DNA of 64,000 nucleotides from the NCBI GenBank assembly GCA_014379345.1, contig JACMLY010000030.1, positions 186,001-250,000 of the forward strand, written 5' to 3'. The first letter of the stretch is position 1, and each line of letters starts with the position of its first letter. A program made the translations under genes and the position numbers. This DNA comes from Chitinophagaceae bacterium (GTDB taxonomy: Bacteria; Bacteroidota; Bacteroidia; Chitinophagales; Chitinophagaceae). The notes beneath the pieces are model-generated. The model was not told the origin of the DNA. It did not search any database and saw only the letters and a program-made list of their open reading frames with translations. This document shows positions 16,651 to 24,745 of the stretch, piece after piece.

Positions 16651-17387
16651 CAGCAATTATTGTAGATGATGAAAAGCATTGCAGGGATGTATTGGGATTG
16701 TTAATACAGAAACATTGTCCTACTATTCACTTAGTATCCAGTTGTTCCGATGGGTCCGGCGCTATTGAAGCTATTGAAATGCATCATCCCGACATCGTTT
16801 TTCTGGATATTGAGATGCCCGGGATGAGTGGTTTCGATATGCTTGAGGCCTGCCGTTTTACCAATTTCGAAGTGATATTTACAACTGCTTATAATGAATA
16901 TGCAATCAAAGCGATACGTCATAATGCGCTGGACTATATTCTGAAGCCGATCGATAAAGATGAGTTGGTGCAGGCCGTAGGCCGTATGCAAAAAACCAGG
17001 CCGGAAAAAGAAGCTACCCGGGTAGATAATTTTATAGAATACCTTACCCGCCAGAAAATGGGCGACCGTATCGCTTTGCCCACTTCGGACGGCCTGCAGA
17101 TCTTGCAAAGTGAAGAGATCTGGTATTGCGAATCAGAAGGTGGGTATACCCGTTTTTATTTGACCAATGGAAAAATTTCTCTCATTTCAAAAACGCTTAA
17201 AGAAGTAGAAGATGTGTTAGAGATAAAAGGATTTTGCCGGGTTCATCACAGCTACCTGATCAACCTCCGCTATGTACAAAAATATGTGCGTGGCGATGGG
17301 GGAGAGGTCATCATGTCCAATGGAAAAAATATTCCTGTTTCAAGGAACAAAAAACAGGAGTTCCTGAATTTTCTAGAGAAGATATGA
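16647..17387 (+). CDS. LytTR-family response regulator
   Basis: DNA-binding response regulator of 246 aa, cognate to the kinase at 15397. Receiver domain 1-120 with acidic pair D7-D8, phospho-acceptor D54 in VFLDIEMPGMSG, the Thr of FTTAYNEYA and the Lys of ILKPIDK. The LytTR DNA-binding domain occupies about 140-240 (GLQILQSEEIWYCESEGGYT, then FCRVHHSYLINL and ISRNKKQEF-like end VSRNKKQEFLNFLEK). The 4-base overlap with the kinase implies coupled translation. It could also serve the orphan kinase at 11660. Target genes are not evident; no direct-repeat LytTR site was identified nearby. Confidence 0.93.
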   Translation: MTAIIVDDEKHCRDVLGLLIQKHCPTIHLVSSCSDGSGAIEAIEMHHPDIVFLDIEMPGMSGFDMLEACRFTNFEVIFTTAYNEYAIKAIRHNALDYILKPIDKDELVQAVGRMQKTRPEKEATRVDNFIEYLTRQKMGDRIALPTSDGLQILQSEEIWYCESEGGYTRFYLTNGKISLISKTLKEVEDVLEIKGFCRVHHSYLINLRYVQKYVRGDGGEVIMSNGKNIPVSRNKKQEFLNFLEKI

Positions 17388-17454
17388 CGATAGCCCGTTG
17401 TTGCGTCACTCAAACTGATCGTGAATAAAAGCGTTACTTCTCACGTCGTGTTAG

Positions 17455-17605
17455 TTACTCCGTTCCCTCTATGAATACCTCCTATGCCTTTGTGGTTAAA
17501 AAACTTTCGCAGCGGTAAAATCTTGTATTCGTTGTTGGTCTTATAACACAAACAAAGGCATCTAATTTAACCACGGAGGTACACACAGAGGGGACCGGAG
17601 TAATA
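17455..17605. repeat. long inverted repeat (TTAACCACGGAGG type) with a decayed REP in its loop
   Basis: Left arm 17455-17502 (TTACTCCG, CCCTCTATGAATACCTCC, TTTGTGGTTAAA) is the imperfect reverse complement of 17564-17605 (TTTAACCACGGAGGT, CACAGAGGGG, CCGGAGTAA). In its loop, 17531-17556 reads GTTGTTGGTCTTAT...CAAACAA, a degraded form of the RAYT-associated palindrome. It lies between convergent genes. Confidence 0.65.
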
Positions 17606-17618
17606 TCAAATTGTATCC

Positions 17619-17642
17619 GTTGTTGGTGTTATCACCAACAAC
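17619..17642. repeat. RAYT-associated palindrome, intact copy downstream of the transposase
   Basis: GTTGTTGGTG at 17619-17628 and CACCAACAAC at 17633-17642 are perfect 10-base arms around TTAT. It lies 32 bases beyond the stop of the RAYT gene. Identical arms recur at 29451-29474, and near-identical ones at 18314-18337. Confidence 0.8.
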
Positions 17643-17674
17643 AGCCGTTGAGGAAACTTATTCCTGATAATGCG

Positions 17675-18178
17675 TTAAAAATCCCCCATCATCGATGCCA
17701 GTCTCATAAAACCGGGCCGAGGAATATTTGTACTCTCAGGGGTTGCACTTAATCGCCACCTTTCCTGAACTGGATTATTATGTATGTATTCCAATTTTTG
17801 AATAAACAACTTGTACGTGCACAAGTCTACGCTCAAAGCATTGCGTTCCCAAAGTTGATATTTTCTGTCTTGCGCATTTACTTCAAATTCTTTTAGCCAT
17901 AACGAATTGTATTTAAACAAATCGAATTTTATTTGTTGTGCAGTGAATTTTAAAAAATCTCTTTTAACATCTTTAAGTTTATGCCCTGGTTGAATCTGCC
18001 ATATTAAATGAAGATGATTCGGCATGATTACAAAACAATATATAATTACACGTTTTTCCTTTACTAAAAACCGAAGACTCTCAATAACGATATCTTTATA
18101 TTTATCTTCTTTTAGCAATTGTTTCCATTCTAAATTAGTGGCTGTAAAAAATTGAGGATAGATGTTGGAAAATTTCAT
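17675..18178 (-). CDS. REP-associated tyrosine transposase (Y1/HUH family)
   Basis: Single-strand DNA transposase-like protein of the IS200/TnpA-REP (RAYT) group. The HUH metal-binding motif is seen in CFVIMPNHLHLIWQ, with the two His two residues apart; the catalytic Tyr is expected in the C-terminal helix KLEYIHNNPVQERW, which carries the family hallmark YIHNNPV. I start it at the ATG giving MKFSNIYPQF (167 aa), because a longer frame to 18268 reads through one of the flanking palindromes. Palindromes with GTTGTTGGTG arms lie on both sides, the classic arrangement of RAYTs with the REP sequences they mobilise. Expected role: cutting and moving short palindromic elements. Confidence 0.88.
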   Translation of the reverse strand: MKFSNIYPQFFTATNLEWKQLLKEDKYKDIVIESLRFLVKEKRVIIYCFVIMPNHLHLIWQIQPGHKLKDVKRDFLKFTAQQIKFDLFKYNSLWLKEFEVNAQDRKYQLWERNALSVDLCTYKLFIQKLEYIHNNPVQERWRLSATPESTNIPRPGFMRLASMMGDF

Positions 18179-18250
18179 ATTCGAATTTCTATCGAAATGA
18201 TTTTTTTTCTGAGATGTTTTTCTCTCTGTATGCTGTTTTTTGCCAGCAGT

Positions 18251-18270
18251 GGTTGGTGTTATTACCAATA
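18251..18270. repeat. degenerate RAYT-associated palindrome
   Basis: GGTTGGTGTTATTACCAATA is a shortened, imperfect copy of the GTTGTTGGTG palindrome, 73 bases upstream of the RAYT start I chose. Confidence 0.55.
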
Positions 18271-18313
18271 AGAGGGCGAAATTTTATTTAATGAGCGGGG
18301 TGTTTCCTCCGCT

Positions 18314-18337
18314 GTTGTTGGTGTTAACACCAACGAC
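18314..18337. repeat. RAYT-associated palindrome upstream of the transposase
   Basis: GTTGTTGGTG at 18314-18323 faces CACCAACGAC at 18328-18337 around TTAA, one mismatch from perfect; the flanks CGCT and GGCG extend the symmetry. Confidence 0.75.
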
Positions 18338-18416
18338 GGCGTCTGTTCTTTACTACTGAGGACGAAGACAAATTTTTTCATCAAATTATCGACAGCTGAA
18401 ATGCTATTTTTGTGTG

Positions 18417-19523
18417 ATGATTAGAACTTACAGTGCCGTCTATTACAATTCTTCCGGCAGGTTTTTCAACGCTACTATTTTCCTTTCAAGTATAACGCTA
18501 TCGATCCGTTATGTTGACGAGCACAGTGAATCAAAAGATGTGTATTGGCTGGCTGAAAATGTTCTTTCAATAAATGAAGAAGGACTGGCATCAACCATTA
18601 TCTATCAAAATAAAAATGGTGAGACGGAGCGGCTGTTGATCCACGATCCGGAATTGGTTCAGGCAATCAAAAAGCATTTCAGTCATTTGCATTTTGTAGT
18701 CGGATGGAAACATCAATTGCTGGGCAATACAAGGAATAAAATCATTTTATTTTTTTCTGTTATTATTTTTGCGATCCTGGCCGGGTATTTCTGGTTCGTG
18801 CCATGGCTGGGGGAGAGGATTGCCCGGAATATTTCGAAAGAATGGGAGATTAGCATGGGAGAGAAGATGCACCAGTCAATGATGGGCCGGTATAAGATCG
18901 ATTCTTCAAGCACAAAACTCATTAATGAATTTTACAAAGCACTCCATTATAAGATTGACTATCCTATTTCCATTACAGTAGTTGAATCAAAAGAAATCAA
19001 TGCATTTGCTGTTCCGGGGGGAAATATAGTTATCTATAATTCTCTTTTGAGCAGGATGCAAAAACCAGAAGAACTGGCGGCATTGCTATCTCACGAAGCA
19101 TCACATATAGCGCAGCGTCATTCTTTGCGCAACATTTTTCGAAGCATGGCCAGGAAGATGTTCCTGCTGGTAATTGTAGGAAATGAGTCTGGCATCGCAG
19201 GCTTCCTGGTGAACAATGCGGATGACCTCAAAGGGCTCGAATATTCAAGGTCTCTCGAAACAGAAGCAGACAATCATGGCATAGCTTTAATGCTGTCGAA
19301 TAATATTGACGCAACCGGAATGGTTGCCTTAATGGAAACGCTGCAAGAAGAAGCGATGGGAAAAGAGTCAGCTGCTTTTTTAAGTACACATCCGGTATTC
19401 GACAACAGGATAGAAAATATAAAACAGCAAATCGCGGGAATTAATACACAGCCCGTATCAAGTGAATTACAGGAGTCGATTTTTGGAAAACTTCAAAAAC
19501 GTCAACGGAGTGGAGATTGGTAA
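18417..19523 (+). CDS. M48-family membrane zinc metallopeptidase
   Basis: Zinc protease of the M48 (Ste24/HtpX/BepA-like) family. An N-terminal beta-rich cytosolic domain (about 1-95, starting MIRTYSAVYYNSSG) precedes one membrane helix (about 108-129) and the catalytic domain, with the zinc motif LLSHEASHIAQRHS and the third ligand in the downstream LETEADNHGI helix; DNRIENIK is the usual closing motif. So the protease domain faces the periplasm if the N-terminus is inside. Both GTG (18414) and ATG (18417) are possible starts. TATTTTTG at 18405-18412 fits a minus-7 box but lies almost on the start codon and lacks a TTG partner. Likely a quality-control protease. It converges with the receiver gene at 19531, 7 bases away. 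Confidence 0.88.
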   Translation: MIRTYSAVYYNSSGRFFNATIFLSSITLSIRYVDEHSESKDVYWLAENVLSINEEGLASTIIYQNKNGETERLLIHDPELVQAIKKHFSHLHFVVGWKHQLLGNTRNKIILFFSVIIFAILAGYFWFVPWLGERIARNISKEWEISMGEKMHQSMMGRYKIDSSSTKLINEFYKALHYKIDYPISITVVESKEINAFAVPGGNIVIYNSLLSRMQKPEELAALLSHEASHIAQRHSLRNIFRSMARKMFLLVIVGNESGIAGFLVNNADDLKGLEYSRSLETEADNHGIALMLSNNIDATGMVALMETLQEEAMGKESAAFLSTHPVFDNRIENIKQQIAGINTQPVSSELQESIFGKLQKRQRSGDW

Positions 19524-19530
19524 TATTTTG

Positions 19531-19926
19531 TTACCGGGTAGCCAATTCCACAATAGCTGCCACGGTATCATTGAAGCCTTTTATACTGCTGGGTTTCGTG
19601 AGATATTTATCGGCTCCCATTTTATAAGAGTAATCAATATCGTCCTTTGCCGTGGAAGTGGTGAGTACCAATAATGGGATATTTTTAAAACCTTCGAAAG
19701 ATTTTATTGTTTTGAGGATATCCTTGCCATGCACCTTCGGCAGGTTAAAATCCATCACGATCACATGCGGAAGAACAGTACACTCCCTTAGATATGTTGA
19801 TACTTTATCCCCTTCTCTTACTACGTTCATAGTAAATAAAACACTATTATCCTTTAAGGATTCCTGCAGCAACTCTATATCATCCATATCGTCTTCAATC
19901 AAAAAGATTCTCAATGGGTTGTCCAT
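19531..19926 (-). CDS. single-domain response regulator (CheY/Rcp1-like)
   Basis: A stand-alone receiver of 131 aa. The acidic triplet is in FLIEDDMDDIELL, phospho-acceptor Asp in VIVMDFNLPKVHGKDIL, the Thr in LVLTTSTAKDDI and the Lys in YLTKPSS. The form with long DDxDD start and KPSS end matches the Rcp1-type receivers that pair with phytochrome-like or PAS histidine kinases. No kinase gene is adjacent. A close paralogue lies 116 bases upstream (20042-20443), pointing to tandem duplication. Confidence 0.93.
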   Translation of the reverse strand: MDNPLRIFLIEDDMDDIELLQESLKDNSVLFTMNVVREGDKVSTYLRECTVLPHVIVMDFNLPKVHGKDILKTIKSFEGFKNIPLLVLTTSTAKDDIDYSYKMGADKYLTKPSSIKGFNDTVAAIVELATR

Positions 19927-20041
19927 TTATTTGATTTTTGACAATATTTAAAAATTCCGGCCTACCAGGTCTGCAATTGTTTTGCAAAAAGAAAGCCACT
20001 ATAAGATAGGTATTGTGACTTACATAATAAATTATTATAGG

Positions 20042-20443
20042 TTAATTGGAGGCTAATTGGACAATAGTTCCCACGGTGGCGTTGAAACCCTGAATAGTAG
20101 TGGGTTTGGTGATAAAACTGTCGGCCCCCATATTGCAGGAGTATTCGATATCTTCTTTTGCCGTAGAAGTTGTTAAAACGATCAGCGGAAAATTTCTGAA
20201 CTCTTCATTGGCTTTTATCTGCTTAATGATCAAGTTTAAATCCATGACAATAATATGTGGCAATCTTTCACAATTCTTCAGGTATTCCTGCACTTTGTCG
20301 CCCTCCGTTACCACGTCCATTTTGTATTGTACGTTATTGTCTTTCAATGAAACTTCTAATAATTCAATATCATCCGCATCATCTTCTATTAAGAAAATCT
20401 GGATACGCTCTGGCATGATTTTATTTGTTGAAATAATTGCCAA
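20042..20443 (-). CDS. single-domain response regulator with a shortened active-site loop
   Basis: Paralogue of the receiver at 19531, 133 aa with a slightly longer N-terminus. The acidic cluster (FLIEDDADDIELL), Thr (LIVLTTSTAKEDI) and Lys (FITKPTT) are kept, but after the phospho-acceptor (IIVMDLNL) the sequence jumps straight to IIKQIKANEEF. Compared with the paralogue (MDFNLPKVHGKDILKTIKSFEGF) seven residues corresponding to PKVHGKD are missing, an in-frame loss of 21 bases that removes the conserved Pro and Gly of the beta3-alpha3 loop. Phosphorylation or switching may be altered. The frame is otherwise intact, so it is kept as a gene. Confidence 0.85.
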   Translation of the reverse strand: MAIISTNKIMPERIQIFLIEDDADDIELLEVSLKDNNVQYKMDVVTEGDKVQEYLKNCERLPHIIVMDLNLIIKQIKANEEFRNFPLIVLTTSTAKEDIEYSCNMGADSFITKPTTIQGFNATVGTIVQLASN

Positions 20444-20632
20444 TTTAATTAAATAATACGTCTGATACCCGGTTTACGATCGGATGACGTAGAGAAACAA
20501 ACTAAGCTTGCGGAGCCAAACGATAGGGGAAGTAAGAATTCCATTACTTCGTCAAGATCAATGAACAAGAAGCCCGACGGTTTACTGTATAGCAACGAAA
20601 CTACCGCAGATTAGCAACCAGCGCATGGAAAA

Positions 20633-21010
20633 TCAGTAAAATACTGGTACCAGGAAAATAATTGTGCCTGAGATGAATAGTATTGTAAGCACATGAACCC
20701 GCCAGTGATTGAGCGGCAAAAATATAAACTGTTCTATCGTTCTTCCCAGCCAGAATATTGACATTCCAACAAGAAATGCTTTTCCAAGCGAAGTCGTATA
20801 TAAATCTCTGGTAAAGAAAAAGCAAAGAAAGGCTGAAAAAAGAAAAAGGTAGATCAGCCTGAGATTTAGGATCTGCATGATCGCCCTGTTATTTCTTTCG
20901 ATTTTCTTTAATTCCGAAGACCAGTTAAAAAGCTTCCAGAAACAAGCATGGAATACTGCAAAAAGAACACTGTGCAAGCCGCAGAAGTATATGATTGTGT
21001 TCTTTTCCAC
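20633..21010 (-). CDS. small integral membrane protein, unknown function
   Basis: No recognised family. 125 aa with four predicted membrane helices at about 5-27, 50-67, 76-96 and 104-124 and few charged residues outside the loop SSELKKIERNNRA. A His-containing pattern (CGLHSVLFAVFHACFWKLF) in helix 1 and NHWRVH before helix 4 are the only notable polar features. It is transcribed divergently from darA at 21123, with about 110 bases between them, so it might share a control region with the pigment cluster, but nothing else links it to that pathway. Confidence 0.65.
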   Translation of the reverse strand: MEKNTIIYFCGLHSVLFAVFHACFWKLFNWSSELKKIERNNRAIMQILNLRLIYLFLFSAFLCFFFTRDLYTTSLGKAFLVGMSIFWLGRTIEQFIFLPLNHWRVHVLTILFISGTIIFLVPVFY

Positions 21011-21122
21011 AGTATGTTTTGGATTACAAAAATACGCGTATAGACAATAAATTATATTCGTATTTCTTGAATGCTTTTTCTATTTTGCGCCCTTGAAAAT
21101 CGGGGTCATTCACACATTATTG

Positions 21123-22037
21123 ATGAAAAAAATTCTTGTTGTATATTTCTCGCAATCGGGCCAGCAAATGCGAATATTGCAATCCCTTGTAACGCCTTTT
21201 CTGGATGCAGGTCATGAAGTTGTGTTTGAAGAATTGCAACCTCTTGAACGATTCCCATTTCCCTGGAGCGCTTATGAATTCTTCAATGCATTTCCCGAAA
21301 CTTTTACCCAACAGCCCATTGCCTTGCGGGCGCTGTCATCTAATTCGCTTCAAAATTTCGACCTGGTGATCCTGGGTTATCAACCATGGTTTTTGACGCC
21401 TTCCAGGCCCGTCAGCTCTTTTTTACAGTCGAAGGATGGTAAGCGTATTCTTCAAGATAAGAATGTAATTACTGTGCTTGGCTGCCGTAATATGTGGCTG
21501 GGTGCGCAGGAAAAAGTAAAGCGCGGGCTAAAAGAAGCAAATTCAAAATTGGTTGGGCATATGGCACTGGTAGACCGGTCAGGCAACCTTACCAGTCTGA
21601 TCACCATCTTACGCTGGATGTTTACAGGGAATAAAGATTCGTTCTGGTTTTTTCCACCCGCGGGAGTTTCTGAAAATGACATTAATCATGCAGCCGTTTT
21701 CGGAAACCTGATAAATGAGGCGATGCAGGCAAATGATTTTGATAACCTGCAGGATGTATTAAATAAAGAAGGAGCTATTGAAGTAAAACCTAATTTGGTA
21801 CTACTGGAGAAGCGTGGCCAGAAAGCATTTTCAGTATGGGCAAGATTTGTTGCGATGGGTGGTGCAGTTCACTCAACAGGCCGCAAGCTCAGGGTATATC
21901 TATTTATGTATGTTCTGCCAACGGCAATTTTTATATTATCTCCATTGTTGTGGTTGCTTTCCCGGATCATGCTGATTGTAAAGCGTAAACAGCTTGATCT
22001 GGAAGTATCTTATTATAAACAGAATTCCCTGCGATAA
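21123..22037 (+). CDS. darA: DarA-like dialkylresorcinol-forming enzyme (flavodoxin-like fold)
   Basis: First gene of a flexirubin/dialkylresorcinol-type cluster. The N-terminus KKILVVYFSQSGQQMRIL is a flavodoxin-like phosphate-binding loop, and the rest (FDLVILGYQPWFLTPSRPVSSFL, VITVLGCRNMWLGAQEKV) matches proteins annotated as dialkylresorcinol condensing enzyme DarA; a hydrophobic segment near the C-terminus (about 255-280) may bind the membrane. In the Dar pathway DarB condenses two fatty-acid-derived units and DarA aromatises the ring. I prefer the ATG at 21123 (304 aa) over a TTG at 21093. A hairpin follows the stop, then darB after 122 bases. Confidence 0.82.
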   Translation: MKKILVVYFSQSGQQMRILQSLVTPFLDAGHEVVFEELQPLERFPFPWSAYEFFNAFPETFTQQPIALRALSSNSLQNFDLVILGYQPWFLTPSRPVSSFLQSKDGKRILQDKNVITVLGCRNMWLGAQEKVKRGLKEANSKLVGHMALVDRSGNLTSLITILRWMFTGNKDSFWFFPPAGVSENDINHAAVFGNLINEAMQANDFDNLQDVLNKEGAIEVKPNLVLLEKRGQKAFSVWARFVAMGGAVHSTGRKLRVYLFMYVLPTAIFILSPLLWLLSRIMLIVKRKQLDLEVSYYKQNSLR

Positions 22038-22040
22038 GCC

Positions 22041-22065
22041 GGGTCTGACCGTCCCGGTCTGACCC
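22041..22065 (+). terminator. GGTCTGACC hairpin after darA
   Basis: GGGTCTGACC (22041-22050) and GGTCTGACCC (22056-22065) form a 10-base stem with one central mismatch and a 5-base loop, followed by a moderately T-rich stretch. It may attenuate rather than end transcription, because darB continues the same pathway. Related hairpins occur at 42104 and 44315. Confidence 0.5.
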
Positions 22066-22159
22066 TGTTTTAAGATTTTTGCACATTGCAATATCATTTT
22101 AATCAGCTTTTCTAATAAAAATCAAATTTCTTAATATTGCTTTTAAACCTGAAGTAGAG

Positions 22160-23299
22160 ATGAAGAGGAATGTTTATATCACTCGCCTGTCGAAATATTT
22201 GCCTAATGATCCGGTTTCTAATGAAGAGATGGAAGATATTCTGGGTTTAATTAATGGGTTGTCTTCAAAGGCAAAACCGCTGATCTTACGAAACAATCAG
22301 ATCAAAACACGTTATTATGCCCTCGATAAAAAGGGAAATGCCACACATTCCAATGCAGAATTGACTAAACGGGCGGTTGAGAATTTATTCAATGAGAAAT
22401 TCAAACTTGAAGATGTTGACGTACTTTCCTGCGGTACCTCAAGTCCTGACCAGATACTGCCCGCTCATGCAGCCATGGTACACGGTCTTCTCGGCGGACA
22501 CCGTATAGAGATCAATTCTGCAACAGGAGCATGCAGTGCCGGAGTACAGGCATTGAAATTCGGTTATCTGTCGGTATTGGCGGGGGACGCTGAGAATGTT
22601 GTTTGTGCCGGATCCGAAAGGTTTTCGATATGGATGCTTGCAAAATATTTTAAGGAAGAAGCACATAAGATAGCCCTACTGGAAGGCGATGGGATCATTG
22701 CTTTTGAAAAAGATTTCCTGCGTTTCATGTTATCAGATGGTGCCGGTGCCGCATTGTTACAAGGCAAACCGAACGAAGATGACCTGTCATTGCGGATTGA
22801 TTGGGTTGAACAGCGCTCTTTCGCCAATGAACTGCCTACCTGCATGTATTCGGGCTCAATAAAAAAAGAGGATGGATCCATCGTAGGTTGGAGTGATATG
22901 GAACAGGATGAGTGGACAGCCCAGTCTGTTTTTGCCGTGAAACAAGACACCAAACTGCTGGGAGAATGGATCATTAAAAAAGGAGGTGAATTTCTGGTTG
23001 ATCTCATTAAGAATAGAAATTTAGAGTTATCATCTCTTACCTGGTATCTTCCGCACCTGTCATCCCAATATTTTGGTCCCCGGATCGAGAAGGAGCATGC
23101 TGCATTAGGAGTTGATATTCCCAAAGAAAAATGGTTTACCAATCTTTCTACAATCGGCAATGTAGGCGCGGGTTCGCCTTACCTGATGCTCGAAGAAATG
23201 TTCAACTCCGGCAAACTTAAAAAAGGTGATACCTTGCTGATGATGGTCCCTGAGAGTGCGCGGTTCAATTATGCATATATTCACATGACAACGGTCTGA
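22160..23299 (+). CDS. darB: StlD/DarB-family beta-ketosynthase
   Basis: Ketosynthase III-like enzyme that joins two beta-keto acyl thioesters into the cyclohexanedione precursor of dialkylresorcinols. The thiolase-fold catalytic triad is visible: C125 in NSATGACSAGVQAL, H299 in WYLPHLSSQYFG and N334 in TIGNVGAGSP. The opening VYITRLSKYLPNDPVSNEEMED is typical of FabH relatives. 379 aa is full length. It heads the tightly packed run of seven further genes to 29341 and works with DarA. Assignment as DarB/StlD rather than FabH is supported by the neighbours and by the absence of the usual FabH spacing. Confidence 0.88.
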   Translation: MKRNVYITRLSKYLPNDPVSNEEMEDILGLINGLSSKAKPLILRNNQIKTRYYALDKKGNATHSNAELTKRAVENLFNEKFKLEDVDVLSCGTSSPDQILPAHAAMVHGLLGGHRIEINSATGACSAGVQALKFGYLSVLAGDAENVVCAGSERFSIWMLAKYFKEEAHKIALLEGDGIIAFEKDFLRFMLSDGAGAALLQGKPNEDDLSLRIDWVEQRSFANELPTCMYSGSIKKEDGSIVGWSDMEQDEWTAQSVFAVKQDTKLLGEWIIKKGGEFLVDLIKNRNLELSSLTWYLPHLSSQYFGPRIEKEHAALGVDIPKEKWFTNLSTIGNVGAGSPYLMLEEMFNSGKLKKGDTLLMMVPESARFNYAYIHMTTV

Positions 23300-23325
23300 C
23301 AATAATTCTGTTAACATTTATTCAT

Positions 23326-23748
23326 ATGCAGCAAGATGAAGTTCCACAGGATGAGAAAAACCTGAATGAAGGCAAACTTGCCAAATTGTATTATGCAACG
23401 GATGCAAAGGGGCATTATACAAAGGTCAATAGTATCGGGTGGGAACCTGAAACGGTTGCCATGGAACAGGCATGGGATGTTGTACATGCCGAAGTGGAAG
23501 CGGCACGTCAGAAAGTAATTGCCGGTAAAGCAAGCCCGGTATTATATTACCTTAAAAAAAATATCATGAACGTTCCCATGGTGGCAGGTTATATGGGAAC
23601 GCTCAGTGTCATCGTGCGCCTGCATATGCTGCCGTTTTTCTTTCATAAGCTTAGCCAGAAGACGTTGGAAAGATATGCTTACACTTTTCGCATTACCGTT
23701 GAAGAACTTTTAGATACGGAAAAATTGAAGGATAAACATGAGAGCTAA
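23326..23748 (+). CDS. conserved protein of the dialkylresorcinol cluster, unknown function
   Basis: 140 aa, not recognised as a characterised family. The N-terminal third is acidic (QDEVPQDEKNLNEGKLAKLYYATD), a central helix holds the segment EVEAARQKVIAGKASPVLYYL, and a hydrophobic part (NVPMVAGYMGTLSVIVRLHMLPFFF) could touch the membrane. It lies 26 bases after darB and overlaps the next gene by 11 bases, so it belongs to the operon. From memory, a small protein of unknown role occupies this position in other flexirubin clusters. A scaffold or helper for the condensing or transfer step is plausible but unproven. Confidence 0.65.
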   Translation: MQQDEVPQDEKNLNEGKLAKLYYATDAKGHYTKVNSIGWEPETVAMEQAWDVVHAEVEAARQKVIAGKASPVLYYLKKNIMNVPMVAGYMGTLSVIVRLHMLPFFFHKLSQKTLERYAYTFRITVEELLDTEKLKDKHES

Positions 23749-24745
23749 TTTTACACACCGGCAGTCGGCGCATTGCGAAAATGGAGTTGTTTCAAATCTC
23801 TTACGTTTTCACGGCCTCGAATTCGATGAACCTATGATTTTTGGGATCGGTTCAGGGCTTTTCTTTTCGTACCTCCCTTTTGTTAAGTTGAATGGTATTC
23901 CGGTTGCATCGTACAGGATATGGCCCGGGCATATTTTTAAAAGATTTGCAAACCGGATAGGCGTTAAAATAGAAAGAAAGAAATACTCCACGCCAAAAGC
24001 TGCGATGGACGCACTCGACAGCATGCTGGAGAAAGGGCAACCGGTAGGCATGCTCACTTCCGTATTTTATCTCGATTATCTTCCGGCCGCGTACAGGTTT
24101 CATTTCAATGCCCACAATATTATCGTATTTGGAAAAGAGAACGGTCGCTACCTGGTAAGTGATCCTGTGATGGAATATACCACCGACATTTCACCGGAAG
24201 ACTTGATCCGTGCGCGCTTTGCCAAAGGTGTTCCGGAACCCAGCGGAAGAATGTATTATCCCGTCACATTACCGGGTAAGTATGATCTCGAAAAAGCGAT
24301 CTGGACAGGCATTAAACAAACCAGCGATCATATGACACATATCCCTGTTCCATTATTTGGTGCAAAGGGTATGAAATATCTTTCAAAACGGTTACGCTAC
24401 TGGCCTGATCGTTTGGGCGACCGGAAAGCAATTCAATGGCTGGGTAATCTTATTCGTATGCAGGAGGAGATCGGGACGGGGGGGGCGGGCTTCCGTTTCA
24501 TATATGCTGCATTTCTAGACCAAGCGAGCACGGTTCTCAATAATGAAAAATTATTCGATCTCTCCGGCCAGCTTACAAAAAGTGGTGATCAATTGCGCGA
24601 ATTCGCCTATTATGCCGGCCGCGTTTGTAAGAACCGAACATCAGATACGCGATCCTTTTCAGAGTTGGCCGCAATGCTGGAAGATTGTTCCCAAAAAGAA
24701 CAACAGATTTTCAGTGAACTCTATCAAATAAGCAAGGCGAAATGA
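23738..24745 (+). CDS. BtrH-like acyltransferase (BtrH_N domain)
   Basis: Papain-like acyltransferase related to BtrH, which moves an acyl group from a carrier protein to an acceptor in butirosin synthesis. The BtrH_N catalytic residues are apparent: C13 in AHCENGVVSNLL, H126 in NAHNIIVFGKENGRYLV and D142 in SDPV; the C-terminal half (from about 170) resembles the DUF4872-type partner. 335 aa is full length. The gene overlaps its neighbours by 11 and 4 bases. In this cluster the obvious acceptor would be the dialkylresorcinol and the donor the polyene acyl-ACP, giving the flexirubin ester; that is inference from family and context. Confidence 0.82.
   Translation: MRANFTHRQSAHCENGVVSNLLRFHGLEFDEPMIFGIGSGLFFSYLPFVKLNGIPVASYRIWPGHIFKRFANRIGVKIERKKYSTPKAAMDALDSMLEKGQPVGMLTSVFYLDYLPAAYRFHFNAHNIIVFGKENGRYLVSDPVMEYTTDISPEDLIRARFAKGVPEPSGRMYYPVTLPGKYDLEKAIWTGIKQTSDHMTHIPVPLFGAKGMKYLSKRLRYWPDRLGDRKAIQWLGNLIRMQEEIGTGGAGFRFIYAAFLDQASTVLNNEKLFDLSGQLTKSGDQLREFAYYAGRVCKNRTSDTRSFSELAAMLEDCSQKEQQIFSELYQISKAK

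Noticed and set aside
17455-18341. CRISPR array
   Set aside because: The palindromes are irregularly spaced, surround a transposase, and there are no unique equal-length spacers or cas genes.
18405-18412. Promoter TATTTTTG for the M48 gene
   Set aside because: It lies almost on the start codon and has no TTG at 19-20 bases upstream, so it is not listed as a promoter.
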